A stretch of DNA of 64,000 bases, from contig CAXXJQ010000006.1 in the NCBI GenBank assembly GCA_963665045.2, positions 434,001 through 498,000 on the forward strand, read 5' to 3'. Source of the stretch: JAFGRU01 sp016934985 (GTDB lineage: Bacteria; Desulfobacterota; Desulfuromonadia; Desulfuromonadales; JAAYDE01). Made by a program: the position numbers and the translations under genes. The notes under the pieces were generated by a model that was not told the origin of the DNA, ran no database searches, and saw nothing but the letters and a program-made list of their open reading frames with translations. Position 1 is the first letter of the stretch. Every line of letters begins with the position of its first letter. This document shows, piece after piece, positions 1 to 8,482 of this stretch.

Positions 1-1
1 G

Positions 2-253
2 GCCGATGTCGTCGGCCCGATCTGCGAGTCGGGCGACTTCTTTGCCCGCGACCGGGAAATCGCCGCTTTCCAGCCTGGCGATCTGCTGGCGGTAACCTCG
101 GCAGGGGCTTACGGCTTCACCATGAGCTCCAACTATAACAGCCGCCCCCGCGTACCGGAAATCCTGGTCAAAGAAGACCAGATCCTGACCGTGCGCGAAA
201 GGGAAAGCTACGAAAACCTGATCCAGGGAGAAAACATCCCTGACAATTTATAA
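2..253 (+). CDS. lysA: Diaminopimelate decarboxylase, C-terminal part (cut by window start)
   Basis: This is the last 83 residues of a PLP-dependent decarboxylase that converts meso-diaminopimelate to lysine, the final step of lysine synthesis in the cytoplasm. The visible part contains the family's C-terminal signature: CESGDFFARDR (active-site Cys-Glu-Ser) near the window edge and AYGFTMSSNYNSRPRVPEIL shortly before the end. The Tyr and Asn-Tyr-Asn residues of these blocks line the active site in known enzymes. The stop is TAA at 251-253, and dapA follows 57 bases later on the same strand, so the gene is probably the first member of a lysA-dapA-dapB-dapL cluster. The start and the lysine that binds PLP lie outside the window. 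Confidence 0.93.
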   Translation, partial: ADVVGPICESGDFFARDREIAAFQPGDLLAVTSAGAYGFTMSSNYNSRPRVPEILVKEDQILTVRERESYENLIQGENIPDNL

Positions 254-310
254 ATCCGGGTTGACTAAAGAACCACAACCGAGCTGAAAAAGTGTAAAAG
301 GAGGAAAGAG

Positions 311-1186
311 ATGTTCAGAGGATCCATGGTCGCCATCATCACGCCGTTTGATGGGGAAGGCCGGTTCGATGAAGAGAGGTACCGCGAGCTGATAGAATTT
401 CAGATCGAAAACGGCACCGATGTCATCGTCCCCTGCGGCACCACCGGAGAATCCGCAACCCTCAATTATGAGGAGCACGATCAGGTCATCAGGGCCTGCA
501 TCGAGCAGGTCAACAAGCGGGTTCCGGTTTTGGCCGGCACCGGCTCCAACGCCACCCAGGAAGCCATTGATATCAGCGACCATGCCAAAAAAATGGGGGC
601 CGACGGGGTTCTGCTGGTAGCCCCCTATTACAACAAGCCTACCCAGGAAGGCCTTTTTCAACACTATAAAAAAATCGCCGAGAGTGTCGCAATTCCTCAG
701 GTTCTTTACAATGTGCCCGGCCGCACGGTCGTCAACATGAGTGCAGACACCACCATCCGTCTCGCTGAATTGCCGAATGTAGTGGCCGTAAAGGAGGCTT
801 CAGGCAACCTTACCCAGATCAGTCAAATTATCGCCCAGGCGGGAGATAAAATCGATGTGGTTTCCGGGGACGATTTTCTTACTTTCCCGATTATGGCCTG
901 CGGCGGCAAAGGCGTTATTTCCGTCACCGCCAACATCATGCCCAAGGAAGTGAAGACCATGGTTGCCGCCGTCCAGGATGGCCGCTGGGAAGACGCCCGG
1001 GCCATTCATCTCAAAATGCTGAACATCCATCAGGCCATGTTCATTGAAAGCAGTCCGACACCAGTCAAGACCGCTGCTGCCCTGATGGGCAAATGCGAGC
1101 TCCACCTCCGCCTGCCGCTGGTACCCCTGCAGCCGAAGAGTCTGGAGAAGCTCAAGACAATTATGAAACAGTACGACTTGATCTGA
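311..1186 (+). CDS. dapA: 4-hydroxy-tetrahydrodipicolinate synthase
   Basis: The protein condenses pyruvate with aspartate semialdehyde, the committed step of the diaminopimelate/lysine pathway. It is a TIM-barrel class I aldolase of 291 residues, the usual length. Visible residues are PCGTTGESATL at 41-51 (substrate loop), the catalytic Tyr133 in YNVPGRT and the Schiff-base Lys161 in VAVKEASGN. The ATG at 311 is preceded by AAAAGGAGGAAAGAG, an excellent ribosome-binding site. dapB follows after 43 bases, so the two are very probably co-transcribed. Nothing unusual is seen. Confidence 0.97.
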   Translation: MFRGSMVAIITPFDGEGRFDEERYRELIEFQIENGTDVIVPCGTTGESATLNYEEHDQVIRACIEQVNKRVPVLAGTGSNATQEAIDISDHAKKMGADGVLLVAPYYNKPTQEGLFQHYKKIAESVAIPQVLYNVPGRTVVNMSADTTIRLAELPNVVAVKEASGNLTQISQIIAQAGDKIDVVSGDDFLTFPIMACGGKGVISVTANIMPKEVKTMVAAVQDGRWEDARAIHLKMLNIHQAMFIESSPTPVKTAAALMGKCELHLRLPLVPLQPKSLEKLKTIMKQYDLI

Positions 1187-1229
1187 GACCCTGACCTGGC
1201 AACCCAATAAAATCCGTGGAGAAACTAAA

Positions 1230-2027
1230 ATGATTAAAACGGCTGTAACCGGAGCCGCCGGCCGCATGGGGGGCCGGATCATTCATATCATCAGAGAATC
1301 AGAGGCCCTTGAACTGGGCGGTGCCGTGGAGCTTTCCGGTCACCGTATAGGCGAAGATGCGGGAAGTGTTGCCGGCGCTTCTCCCCTCGGGGTGGCCATC
1401 ACCGATTCTTTAGAGGAAGCTCTGGCCGACTGTTCAACCCTCATCGACTTCACCTATCCTGAAGTGACTATGGCCAATCTCGATGTCTGCGTGCGTCTCG
1501 GAAAGCGCGTGGTTATCGGCACCACCGGTCTTTCCCCCGACCAGCGGGAAAAGATCCGTCAGGCAGGAGAGAAAATCCCCGTTGTATTCGCACCTAACAT
1601 GAGTATCGGGGTCAATGTTTGTTTGCGGGTATTAAAAGACCTGACCCGTATTCTTGGCAGCGACTTCGATACTGAGATCGTAGAACTTCATCACAACAAA
1701 AAGAAGGACGCCCCTTCAGGAACGGCCATCCGCATGGGTGAAGTCATTGCCGAAGCAGCGGGAAAAAATTTTGCTGAAAGCGCCGTTTATAGCCGCCACG
1801 GCATGATCGGCGAACGCAGCTCCGGAGAGATCGGCCTGCAGACCGTGCGCGGCGGTGATATAATCGGCGAACACACGGTCTACTTTATTGCCAACGGCGA
1901 ACGCATCGAGCTAACCCACCGGGCCATGACCCGCGACATGTTTGCCCGTGGCGCGGTCCGCGCCGCGGCCTGGCTGGCGGAAAAAAAACCAGGGTTCTAC
2001 GATATGCAGGATGTTCTGGATTTTTGA
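1230..2027 (+). CDS. dapB: 4-hydroxy-tetrahydrodipicolinate reductase
   Basis: This NAD(P)H-dependent reductase takes the DapA product to tetrahydrodipicolinate. The 265-residue length is normal. The N-terminal Rossmann motif GAAGRMG is at residues 8-14. The catalytic and substrate-binding block ELHHNKKKDAPSGTA is present, with the His-His pair and the Lys before DAPSGTA. A short GGAG site lies 8 bases before the ATG. It sits between dapA and dapL and hands its product to the DapL aminotransferase, which bypasses the succinylase or acetylase branches of the pathway. Confidence 0.97.
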   Translation: MIKTAVTGAAGRMGGRIIHIIRESEALELGGAVELSGHRIGEDAGSVAGASPLGVAITDSLEEALADCSTLIDFTYPEVTMANLDVCVRLGKRVVIGTTGLSPDQREKIRQAGEKIPVVFAPNMSIGVNVCLRVLKDLTRILGSDFDTEIVELHHNKKKDAPSGTAIRMGEVIAEAAGKNFAESAVYSRHGMIGERSSGEIGLQTVRGGDIIGEHTVYFIANGERIELTHRAMTRDMFARGAVRAAAWLAEKKPGFYDMQDVLDF

Positions 2028-2417
2028 CAACGGCGCTCTAAAAAATTTATTTAGAGGGCGGACAATTTTTTCCCTTCGACACAGCCGGAACGAATGGAAG
2101 GTTTTGAGAAAAAGACGGGCAGACTGTTTGAGCGAAGCGAGTTTCTGACCGTCCATAAAACCTTCCTGGAGTGACGGGAACCCGAAGGGCAAGTCGCAGG
2201 GCGTCCTTTTCTTTGCTTCTTTCTTTTTGACGAAAAAAGAAAGAAGGCGTCGTCGGGGACGCAACCCCGAAGCCTTAGTTTGAATCGTAAAAACATCCGG
2301 AACAGTTTTTTTTATTACGCTGTTTTAGCAGCCTCTTGCCAAATGATGTAATTCATCTTCTGGGGCGTTGAAAAAACGACTTCGAAATTTATTTTAACAA
2401 TGAGGGAATTAAATAAC
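2028..2417. repeat. Intergenic hairpin-rich stretch between dapB and dapL, probably an interspersed repeat
   Basis: No convincing gene is seen in this 390-base gap. It contains several inverted repeats: CTCTAAA / TTTAGAG just after dapB (about 2036-2056), and an A/T-rich arm pair CTTCTTTCTTTTT / AAAAAAGAAAGAAG around 2215-2250. The segment from about 2085 to 2275, with GAGCGAAGCGAGTTTCTG and GACGGGAACCCGAAGGGC, resembles a dispersed intergenic repeat familiar from many proteobacterial genomes. That identity is from memory and not checked. It may separate dapL expression from dapAB. Confidence 0.4.
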
Positions 2418-3650
2418 ATGGCACGCATTAACGACAGCTACCTGAAACTCAAGGCCGGTTACCTTTTCCCGGAAATCGGCCGCCGGGTCAAAAATTTCGC
2501 CGAAGCCAACCCCAACGCCAAAATCATCCGCCTCGGAATCGGCGACGTAACCCGCCCCCTGGCACCTGCCGTTCTGGAAGCTTTTCACCAGGCAGTCGAC
2601 GATCTCGGCCGGGGAGAAAGCTTCCACGGCTACGGACCTGAACAGGGCTATGACTTTCTTATCAACGTCATTATCGACAAGGTCTATAAACCTCTTGGCG
2701 TCAGCCTGAAATCATCCGAGGTCTTTATTTCCGATGGCTCCAAGTGCGACACCGCCAACATTCTTGACATCTTCGATCTCGGCAACAAGGTGGCGCTGGG
2801 CGACCCGGTCTATCCGGTCTATAACGATACCAACGTCATGGTCGGCCGCAGTGGCGAAGCCGATGAAAAAGGCTATTACGAAGGTCTGGTTTATATGCCG
2901 TGCCTGGAAGAGAACGGCTTTCTCCCCGAATTGCCTCAGGAACAAGTCGATCTCATCTACCTCTGCTTCCCCAACAACCCCACCGGCACCGTGGCAAGCA
3001 AGGCCGAATTGAAAAAATGGGTCGATTTCGCCCTTGAAAAGAATGCTCTCATTCTTTTCGATGCGGCCTACGAAGCGTTTATTACGGAAGCGGATATCCC
3101 TCGCTCTATCTTCGAGATTCCTGGCGCGGAAAAATGCTCCATCGAATTTCGCAGTTTTTCCAAAACTTCCGGTTTCACCGGCGTGCGCTGCGCCTTGACC
3201 GTCATTCCCGACGGGGTATACGGCACCAACAACAATGGCGAGAAAATTCAACTCAACAAGTTGTGGAACCGCCGCCAGTCGACCAAATTCAACGGCGTCT
3301 CCTATCCGGTTCAAAAAGCGGCCGCCGCCGTATATTCCGAAGAAGGCTGGAAACAGGTAAAAGAAACCATCGACTATTACATGGAAAATGCCCGCATTAT
3401 CTGTGAAGGCCTAAAACAGGCAGGTCTTTCCGTCTATGGCGGGGTAAACGCCCCCTACATCTGGCTGAAAACCCCGCAGGGTCTAAGCAGTTGGGATTTC
3501 TTTGACAAGCTTCTCAATGAGTGCCATGTGGTCGGCACCCCCGGCAGCGGCTTCGGCCCCAGCGGGGAAGGTTATTTTCGACTGTCCGCCTTCGGAGACC
3601 GGGAAAATATCCAGGAAGCGGTGACGCGCATCAAAACTAAATTCACCTGA
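2418..3650 (+). CDS. dapL: LL-diaminopimelate aminotransferase
   Basis: This PLP enzyme converts tetrahydrodipicolinate directly to LL-diaminopimelate using glutamate, so the organism uses the aminotransferase variant of the lysine pathway. I place the start at ATG 2418 rather than the in-frame ATG at 2400, because MARINDSYLKLKAGYLFPEI is the family's conserved N-terminus and the GAGGGAA at 2402-2408 then works as the ribosome-binding site. The product is 410 residues, the usual size. Visible motifs are CFPNNPTGT (fold-I Asn-Pro) and SFSKTSGFTGVRC, which contains the PLP-binding lysine. A clear terminator follows the stop. Confidence 0.96.
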   Translation: MARINDSYLKLKAGYLFPEIGRRVKNFAEANPNAKIIRLGIGDVTRPLAPAVLEAFHQAVDDLGRGESFHGYGPEQGYDFLINVIIDKVYKPLGVSLKSSEVFISDGSKCDTANILDIFDLGNKVALGDPVYPVYNDTNVMVGRSGEADEKGYYEGLVYMPCLEENGFLPELPQEQVDLIYLCFPNNPTGTVASKAELKKWVDFALEKNALILFDAAYEAFITEADIPRSIFEIPGAEKCSIEFRSFSKTSGFTGVRCALTVIPDGVYGTNNNGEKIQLNKLWNRRQSTKFNGVSYPVQKAAAAVYSEEGWKQVKETIDYYMENARIICEGLKQAGLSVYGGVNAPYIWLKTPQGLSSWDFFDKLLNECHVVGTPGSGFGPSGEGYFRLSAFGDRENIQEAVTRIKTKFT

Positions 3651-3658
3651 CAGGAAGA

Positions 3659-3685
3659 GGGCGATGAGATTCATCGCCCTTTTTT
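3659..3685 (+). terminator. Rho-independent terminator after dapL
   Basis: A perfect 9-bp stem, GGGCGATGA (3659-3667) and TCATCGCCC (3671-3679), closes a 3-base loop and is followed by six T. It starts nine bases after the dapL stop and ends the lysine operon. Confidence 0.93.
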
Positions 3686-3986
3686 CCCCTTGTCCTCTTT
3701 GTTGTAAATGACCTTGCGCCCCCATTCCCGCGGATACATAAACCCATCACAAGGGCTAAATCTGACAATTTCGCCAGTATGAATCACAGGTTCCTTTAAT
3801 GGATTCGATGACCAGTGTTAGGTTTTCCATCTTGATACACTGTCCGAATTTTGGGCACCACCTCTGAATACTTGTATCATGAAGTAAAAGATTTTCTGTC
3901 TTACATCCCCCCATTCTCTGTGCTTTCCATTTCTTTACATGCGGTTCCCGAAAGACTCAGGCTTGTTCAAACAGAGAAGCGACTTC
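3686..3986. other. Intergenic stretch with no gene seen
   Basis: About 300 bases lie between the dapL terminator and the end of the PAP2 gene on the opposite strand. Only short open frames without ribosome-binding sites are present, and no structured element was recognised. Confidence 0.5.
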
Positions 3987-4565
3987 TTAGAAAATATAAA
4001 AACAAACTAACCGACCCACAGCAAGGCCTATTAATGAGCCCAGCATGGCTCCAACGAGGACATCAGTGGGGTAGTGCAGGCCAAGGAAAATACGCGAGAA
4101 GCCGATTAGTATGGCAATGGGCAGAAAGACCCCCAAGGAAGCTGGAATCAATACAAACAGGGAACTGCAGGCCGCAAAAGCAGTCATTGTATGGCCCGAG
4201 GGGAAGGAAAAACGATCTTGGGGTGGCATCTGGCACGACAGATCGGCCCAGATTTCAAAAGGGCGAGGCCGACCGATAAGCTTTTTGAGGAAGGTGAAAA
4301 GACCCACACATATAAAGATGGAAACGGTTGCGGCCAACACCGCCCAGAGCTCGACGGTACCTCCAAATGTAACTAAGGCAATAGCGGTAAGGTACCATAA
4401 AGGACCGTCACCTAAACGGCTCGCTGTGCGCAGGAGGGCGGTGAGGGGGCGGAAGCGGCGCCAACTGGAGACCCGGAGAACCATTTTGGCCTCCACCGGA
4501 GTAATGTGGCGAGTGTAATATACGACCAAATCGCCGGCGAGTGTGGTCCTCTTGCTGATCAACAT
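3987..4565 (-). CDS. PAP2-family membrane phosphatase
   Basis: This 192-residue integral membrane protein belongs to the phosphatidic acid phosphatase type 2 superfamily, which removes phosphate from lipid phosphates or pyrophosphates on the outer side of the inner membrane. All three signature motifs are visible: KLIGRPRPFE (K-x6-RP form), PSGHT, and SRIFLGLHYPTDV (SR-x5-H-x3-D), which supply the catalytic His pair and phosphate contacts. About five hydrophobic segments surround them. It lies 70 bases downstream of a GT4 glycosyltransferase on the same strand. Together with the upstream lipid-related genes, this suggests a role in lipid or lipid-carrier recycling. The exact substrate cannot be told. 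Confidence 0.9.
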   Translation of the reverse strand: MLISKRTTLAGDLVVYYTRHITPVEAKMVLRVSSWRRFRPLTALLRTASRLGDGPLWYLTAIALVTFGGTVELWAVLAATVSIFICVGLFTFLKKLIGRPRPFEIWADLSCQMPPQDRFSFPSGHTMTAFAACSSLFVLIPASLGVFLPIAILIGFSRIFLGLHYPTDVLVGAMLGSLIGLAVGRLVCFYIF

Positions 4566-4635
4566 GACAAATCCCTTTGGGAATTGGAAAGTGTCTTCTC
4601 TATCGGGCGGTCAAGGAGAACTGCCTGAGCTTGGC

Positions 4636-5781
4636 CTAAGCGAACACACCTTGGCAGATTTGCCGGTAAGCTTGGCGGACGACCTCATTGACCTGCTGCC
4701 AGTTCTGCTGCTGCGCATATTCACGGGCCTTAATTCCGCAACAGCGCATATCCTCGCGATGGTTAAGAAAGTGTTCCATGGCTCGGGCCAGGGCTGGGAC
4801 CGTGGTTTCTCCGACCAGTTTGCCGGTCTGGCCGTCGAGAACGATATCCTGCGGCCCAGATACCTGAAAACCGACCACCGGCAGTCCCGAGGCCATGGCT
4901 TCGAGAATGACATTGCCGAAGGTTTCGGTAACAGAGGGAAAAACCATAGCGTCGGCAGCGGCATAGAGGCAGGCCAAATCCTCGCCATGACGGTAGCCCG
5001 CAAACACCACGCGCTCATCGGCGTCTGCGAGCAATGCGGTACGTAGGGGGCCGTCGCCGATGATCAGCAGCCGGGCGCGGGGATCTGCGATACTGCGAAA
5101 AGCGCTCATCAGTAAAGGCAGGTTTTTTTCAGCCGCCAGGCGACCGCAATAGACGAACACTAGATCGTCCGGGGAAAAACCCAGTTCAACGCGGCGGCGC
5201 ATATCACGTCTGGCAGGATCAAAGCGCTCGCTGTCCACCCCCCGTCCCCAGATGCCGATGCGCTCAAAACCTTTGCTGACAAGGAGACTGCGAGTGGAGG
5301 CCGTCGGGCAAAAGGTCCGGGAGGTGTGATTGTGGAACCAGCGCAGATAGCGCCAGACTCCTTTTTCGACGAATCCCAGTCGATAAGAGGCCATATACTG
5401 GGGGAAATTGGTGTGATAGGAGCTGATTACCGGCAGGCCGAGTCTTCTCGCCGCCAGCAGAGCTGCCCAGCCCAAGGGCCCTTCTGTAACGATATGCACC
5501 ACATCCGGAGAGGATTCGCGAAGGATGCGGCAAATGCGTTTGGGACGTATAAAGGGTAGTCGGATTTCCGGATAGAGAGGCAGAGTCAAGGACTCGAAAG
5601 TGGTGATGTCCAGGGCTGGCTTGGATTGAGGCGGGTTGTCCCGATAACGGGGAACAAGTAGATGCACCGTATCGCCGTTTTCAAGCAAATGGGAAACCAG
5701 CCGCTCCATGGTTTTGGATACCCCGTTGATCTGGGGCAGATAAGTTTCCGTGACGATGGCAATTTTCAGATGCGGTTTCAT
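4636..5781 (-). CDS. Family 4 (GT-B) glycosyltransferase
   Basis: This is a 381-residue GT-B retaining glycosyltransferase. The N-terminal acceptor domain begins KIAIVTETYLPQINGVSKTM, the conserved opening of GDP-mannose- or UDP-sugar-dependent lipid glycosyltransferases such as MgtA or SqdX. The C-terminal donor domain has the E-x7-E motif in ETFGNVILEAMASGLPVV. There is no signal peptide, so it acts at the cytoplasmic face of the membrane. It is upstream of the PAP2 gene and probably in the same transcript. By similarity to alpha-mannosyltransferases it may glycosylate a diacylglycerol-type lipid, but donor and acceptor are inferred only. Confidence 0.9.
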   Translation of the reverse strand: MKPHLKIAIVTETYLPQINGVSKTMERLVSHLLENGDTVHLLVPRYRDNPPQSKPALDITTFESLTLPLYPEIRLPFIRPKRICRILRESSPDVVHIVTEGPLGWAALLAARRLGLPVISSYHTNFPQYMASYRLGFVEKGVWRYLRWFHNHTSRTFCPTASTRSLLVSKGFERIGIWGRGVDSERFDPARRDMRRRVELGFSPDDLVFVYCGRLAAEKNLPLLMSAFRSIADPRARLLIIGDGPLRTALLADADERVVFAGYRHGEDLACLYAAADAMVFPSVTETFGNVILEAMASGLPVVGFQVSGPQDIVLDGQTGKLVGETTVPALARAMEHFLNHREDMRCCGIKAREYAQQQNWQQVNEVVRQAYRQICQGVFA

Positions 5782-5911
5782 GCGTTATCCCAAAGCGTGC
5801 CCTTTTTTCACCAAACCTAGTGCGGAATTGTTTCATGGGGATTATGTTCTTGTTATGGTTTGATTGTTTTTCGAAGTGAATAATTTTGAGCTTTTAATGC
5901 TTTCCAGAAGT

Positions 5912-6136
5912 TTAATAGCTCTCCGTGTGAAACAGTTGTTGGACTGTTTTCAGGTTTCGCGAAAAGTCATGGTATTCCGGGTTGGGAAGGTATCTTGGCT
6001 TAATACCGCTCGGGGGTTGATAGTTGAATTCAAGCTGAATTTTGTCAATTTCTAAAGGATTGGTAATGTGCTTGACATGGAAACGTTTTAAACGCTCCTG
6101 GGTGGTTTCAGCTTTTACGACAGTTGTTCTGTTCAT
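5912..6136 (-). CDS. Small hypothetical protein coupled to phnH
   Basis: I do not recognise this 74-residue product. Its ATG lies two bases after the phnH stop codon, the arrangement expected for translational coupling, and that is the main reason for listing it. The sequence is basic, has no membrane segment or signal peptide, and does not match PhnG, PhnI or PhnJ as I know them. The surrounding 350 bases are AT-rich and hold no other gene. It could be a chance frame after phnH or the remains of a longer gene. Confidence 0.4.
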   Translation of the reverse strand: MNRTTVVKAETTQERLKRFHVKHITNPLEIDKIQLEFNYQPPSGIKPRYLPNPEYHDFSRNLKTVQQLFHTESY

Positions 6137-6138
6137 AA

Positions 6139-6720
6139 TTAATGACGGACTTCAATGCGGGTGGATCGAGGTAAGCCCATGAGGCGGCCTTTATGATCAA
6201 CGAAAAGTGCGTCGATGCCGAGGGGAAATTCCTGGTTGACCTTTTTTAGATAGAGCAGCTCCTTAAAAGGCAACCCGCGGATCATGGGTTCGGCGAAGCC
6301 GTGGACGCCCGGACCGCTGAAACGAATACCCGATTCCGCATAGCGGTCACTTTCAAGGCGCTCTACCCCATAAAGAACGGTTGCACCCTGTTCCGGGCAA
6401 TCAAGAGAACCCCTTTTCAGACTTAGCACCTCTCCGAAGCTTTTGCCAAGGGGGACAACAAGAAAATCAGCATGGCTGGGATCGGAAAGACGACTGCCGA
6501 TGGTCATACGAAGATATTCTCCCAGGTGGAAATCCCGCGAGTCCTGAGTCAGGCAGAAGGTTGCCTTTCCGATCAACAAAGGTCTCAAAACCTGGATCAA
6601 CGGATCGAAAAAATCGTCCGAACCGGGGGGAAAAGGCAGGTCCAGGACTTTCCCCGGTCTACTCAGGGCGTCTATAACGGTTTTGAATATGGCTTGCGAA
6701 TTATTCCATTTGTCTTCCAT
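6139..6720 (-). CDS. phnH: PhnH-like carbon-phosphorus lyase subunit (orphan)
   Basis: This 193-residue protein matches PhnH over its whole length: an N-terminal FKTVIDALSRPGKV block, the RLTGAG-like segment IRFSGPGV, and the C-terminal EFPLGIDALFVDHKGRLMGL followed by RSTRIEVRH, where PhnH ends in IPRTTHVEV. In the C-P lyase core complex PhnH pairs with PhnG, PhnI and PhnJ to cleave phosphonates. No other phn gene is in the window, so this copy is isolated among envelope genes. It may serve a phn cluster elsewhere or be a remnant. Family assignment is firm; function here is uncertain. Confidence 0.8.
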   Translation of the reverse strand: MEDKWNNSQAIFKTVIDALSRPGKVLDLPFPPGSDDFFDPLIQVLRPLLIGKATFCLTQDSRDFHLGEYLRMTIGSRLSDPSHADFLVVPLGKSFGEVLSLKRGSLDCPEQGATVLYGVERLESDRYAESGIRFSGPGVHGFAEPMIRGLPFKELLYLKKVNQEFPLGIDALFVDHKGRLMGLPRSTRIEVRH

Positions 6721-6834
6721 GGCGGCCTCAAACGCTTGTGTTATTGCAAGCTTTTCAAGAAGAAACTATAAATCAGACAATTGCAACATATAGAAAAATT
6801 GTTTGTTTTTTGCGAAGTTTGTATGATTTTTTAA

Positions 6835-7347
6835 TTAATTAACAGGGTCGGGCGTAACGGAAGGAATGTTTGAAAATTGCGGAAGTTTTTTACGAATGTG
6901 GAAAAAAACGGCCAGGGCGGGAAAATAAGCCAACACGAAAATCAGCGGCGACAGAAACAGCCAGGCGCCAATAGCCTTGGCGTCGGCAATCAAAAGCAAG
7001 TGCAGGGATTCGAGGGGCGGTTGGAATGAGCTGAACGTCAGATTTTCGAGGACAAAAGGCTCGTCAAAAGAAAAAATATTCTGCCCGAGCCGAAAAAAAG
7101 GAGCCAGGAGAACGATTTGCAGAGGCCAAGCCAGGTAATTGGCCACTTGAATGGCCACATGGTTGATCCTTAGGAAAAAAGCGATGATGACACAAAGAGC
7201 CGTAGCCCCCCAAGGGCAGGGAATCATGCCTATAGTAAGGCCGAAAGCCATGGCCAAAGCCAGCTTTTGAGGTGTTTTCCCCTCCCGCAGAAGACCGGCC
7301 AAAGGTTGAGAAACCTTGCGTGAAAGAAAATCCCTTAAAAATCCCAT
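6835..7347 (-). CDS. DUF2062 membrane protein
   Basis: This is a 170-residue inner-membrane protein. It begins with a basic amphipathic stretch, then GKTPQKLALAMAFGLTIGMIPCPWGAT, the conserved opening of DUF2062 proteins, followed by two or three further hydrophobic segments. The family has no firmly known activity; in other bacteria it is often fused or adjacent to glycosyltransferases and lipid or polysaccharide genes. Here it follows the Lgt-like gene by 56 bases and precedes phnH on the same strand, consistent with an envelope operon. Confidence 0.8.
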   Translation of the reverse strand: MGFLRDFLSRKVSQPLAGLLREGKTPQKLALAMAFGLTIGMIPCPWGATALCVIIAFFLRINHVAIQVANYLAWPLQIVLLAPFFRLGQNIFSFDEPFVLENLTFSSFQPPLESLHLLLIADAKAIGAWLFLSPLIFVLAYFPALAVFFHIRKKLPQFSNIPSVTPDPVN

Positions 7348-7403
7348 TTTACCACTGTCCGTCCGCCTTTTTTTTGAACCGAACAGAATTCCTGAAATTA
7401 CAA

Positions 7404-8456
7404 TTAAATCCTATCCTCATGAACATGGAAGGATACCACCGATCCGGTTATTCCGCTACGTCCCGTATATAAAAACAGGATTATCCAAACCGTCTGAAGA
7501 AAAACCAGCATCAGTGGTTCCCACATGGCTCCAAGACCGAGCACAATGTCAGGGACGGGAACGGTTTCGCCGACAAACAGCCCGGGGATGACAAAAGCAT
7601 AGATTATGGAGATGATGCTCATTTTCTGATAAGCGGTAATTTTGGAGGTGCCTCGATAGTCAGCACGGAGAAACTCCGAACAGATCCTCCAACCATGGGT
7701 CAAAACAGCACCCATAAGGAATACGGCAAAAAAATGGGAGGTCAGGAAAAAGGCGATCAGAATCAGGCCCATTGTTATGTGAAATATGGCCGTCATGGCC
7801 TGAACCGGAACGACCTTTCGGCCTTCGAGGCCTCCTGCGTAAGCTATTTTTTTGGTACTGCCGAAAAAGACGAAATTCCAGCGGGAAAAAATCTTGCGCA
7901 AAAACGGGGAACAGTCTTCGATGGGTTTGCCGTAACAGCAACCGTAGCTGATGCAGGCGAGCCGCCCGAGTCCCTCTCCCATACAGTAAGCGATACTCAT
8001 AGCGGCGAGAAAAGGTATCACCGGTAGCTTGTCGCTGTCAGCCGCCACAGGCAGATGATTGAACAGCACCGCCAGCCATGGCGCTATCAGGGCTCCGACA
8101 AAGGATGCCCCGCCGGCGGTAAACGTGTGCGCCTTTTTTTCGACCCACAGGGCGATGAGCCTGGATGCGGGCACACAGACGGCGAGAATCGACACTACCA
8201 ACAGCAGACTTTTGCCGGGGGACTGCCCGATGGCACTCTGCAGAATAATAAAAATTGCGACGGCTGCGAGATAGGCATTGGCCGTCAACAGCCCGTAATA
8301 GGTCAGGTTGATGCCCCGCCAGCAGCCATTTTCCTCCCTGCGTATCGGGATGGAGGCAAACATCTGCCAGCGTTCATAAGGAAGGCTTCGAAAACCCCAT
8401 GCCAGATAGGAACCGAAAAGCAGGGCCATTACCGTCAAAAAAAAGAGATTATTCAT
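7404..8456 (-). CDS. Lgt-like membrane protein (prolipoprotein diacylglyceryl transferase family)
   Basis: This 350-residue polytopic protein resembles Lgt, which moves diacylglyceryl from phosphatidylglycerol to lipoproteins. The family core is visible as MGEGLGRLACISYGCCYGKP, equivalent to the Lgt G-R-x-x-N-F signature, and a later SEFLRADYRGT segment resembles the E-x-x-R-x-D arginine motif. About eight hydrophobic segments are present. The GCCYGK variant is typical of Lgt-like proteins that are not the housekeeping enzyme. It lies 26 bases downstream of a phosphatidylserine-decarboxylase-like gene with a good AGGAAG site. It could transfer a glyceryl group to something other than prolipoprotein. 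Confidence 0.75.
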   Translation of the reverse strand: MNNLFFLTVMALLFGSYLAWGFRSLPYERWQMFASIPIRREENGCWRGINLTYYGLLTANAYLAAVAIFIILQSAIGQSPGKSLLLVVSILAVCVPASRLIALWVEKKAHTFTAGGASFVGALIAPWLAVLFNHLPVAADSDKLPVIPFLAAMSIAYCMGEGLGRLACISYGCCYGKPIEDCSPFLRKIFSRWNFVFFGSTKKIAYAGGLEGRKVVPVQAMTAIFHITMGLILIAFFLTSHFFAVFLMGAVLTHGWRICSEFLRADYRGTSKITAYQKMSIISIIYAFVIPGLFVGETVPVPDIVLGLGAMWEPLMLVFLQTVWIILFLYTGRSGITGSVVSFHVHEDRI

Positions 8457-8482
8457 GACATTCTTCCTGTTATTTCAGCTAG

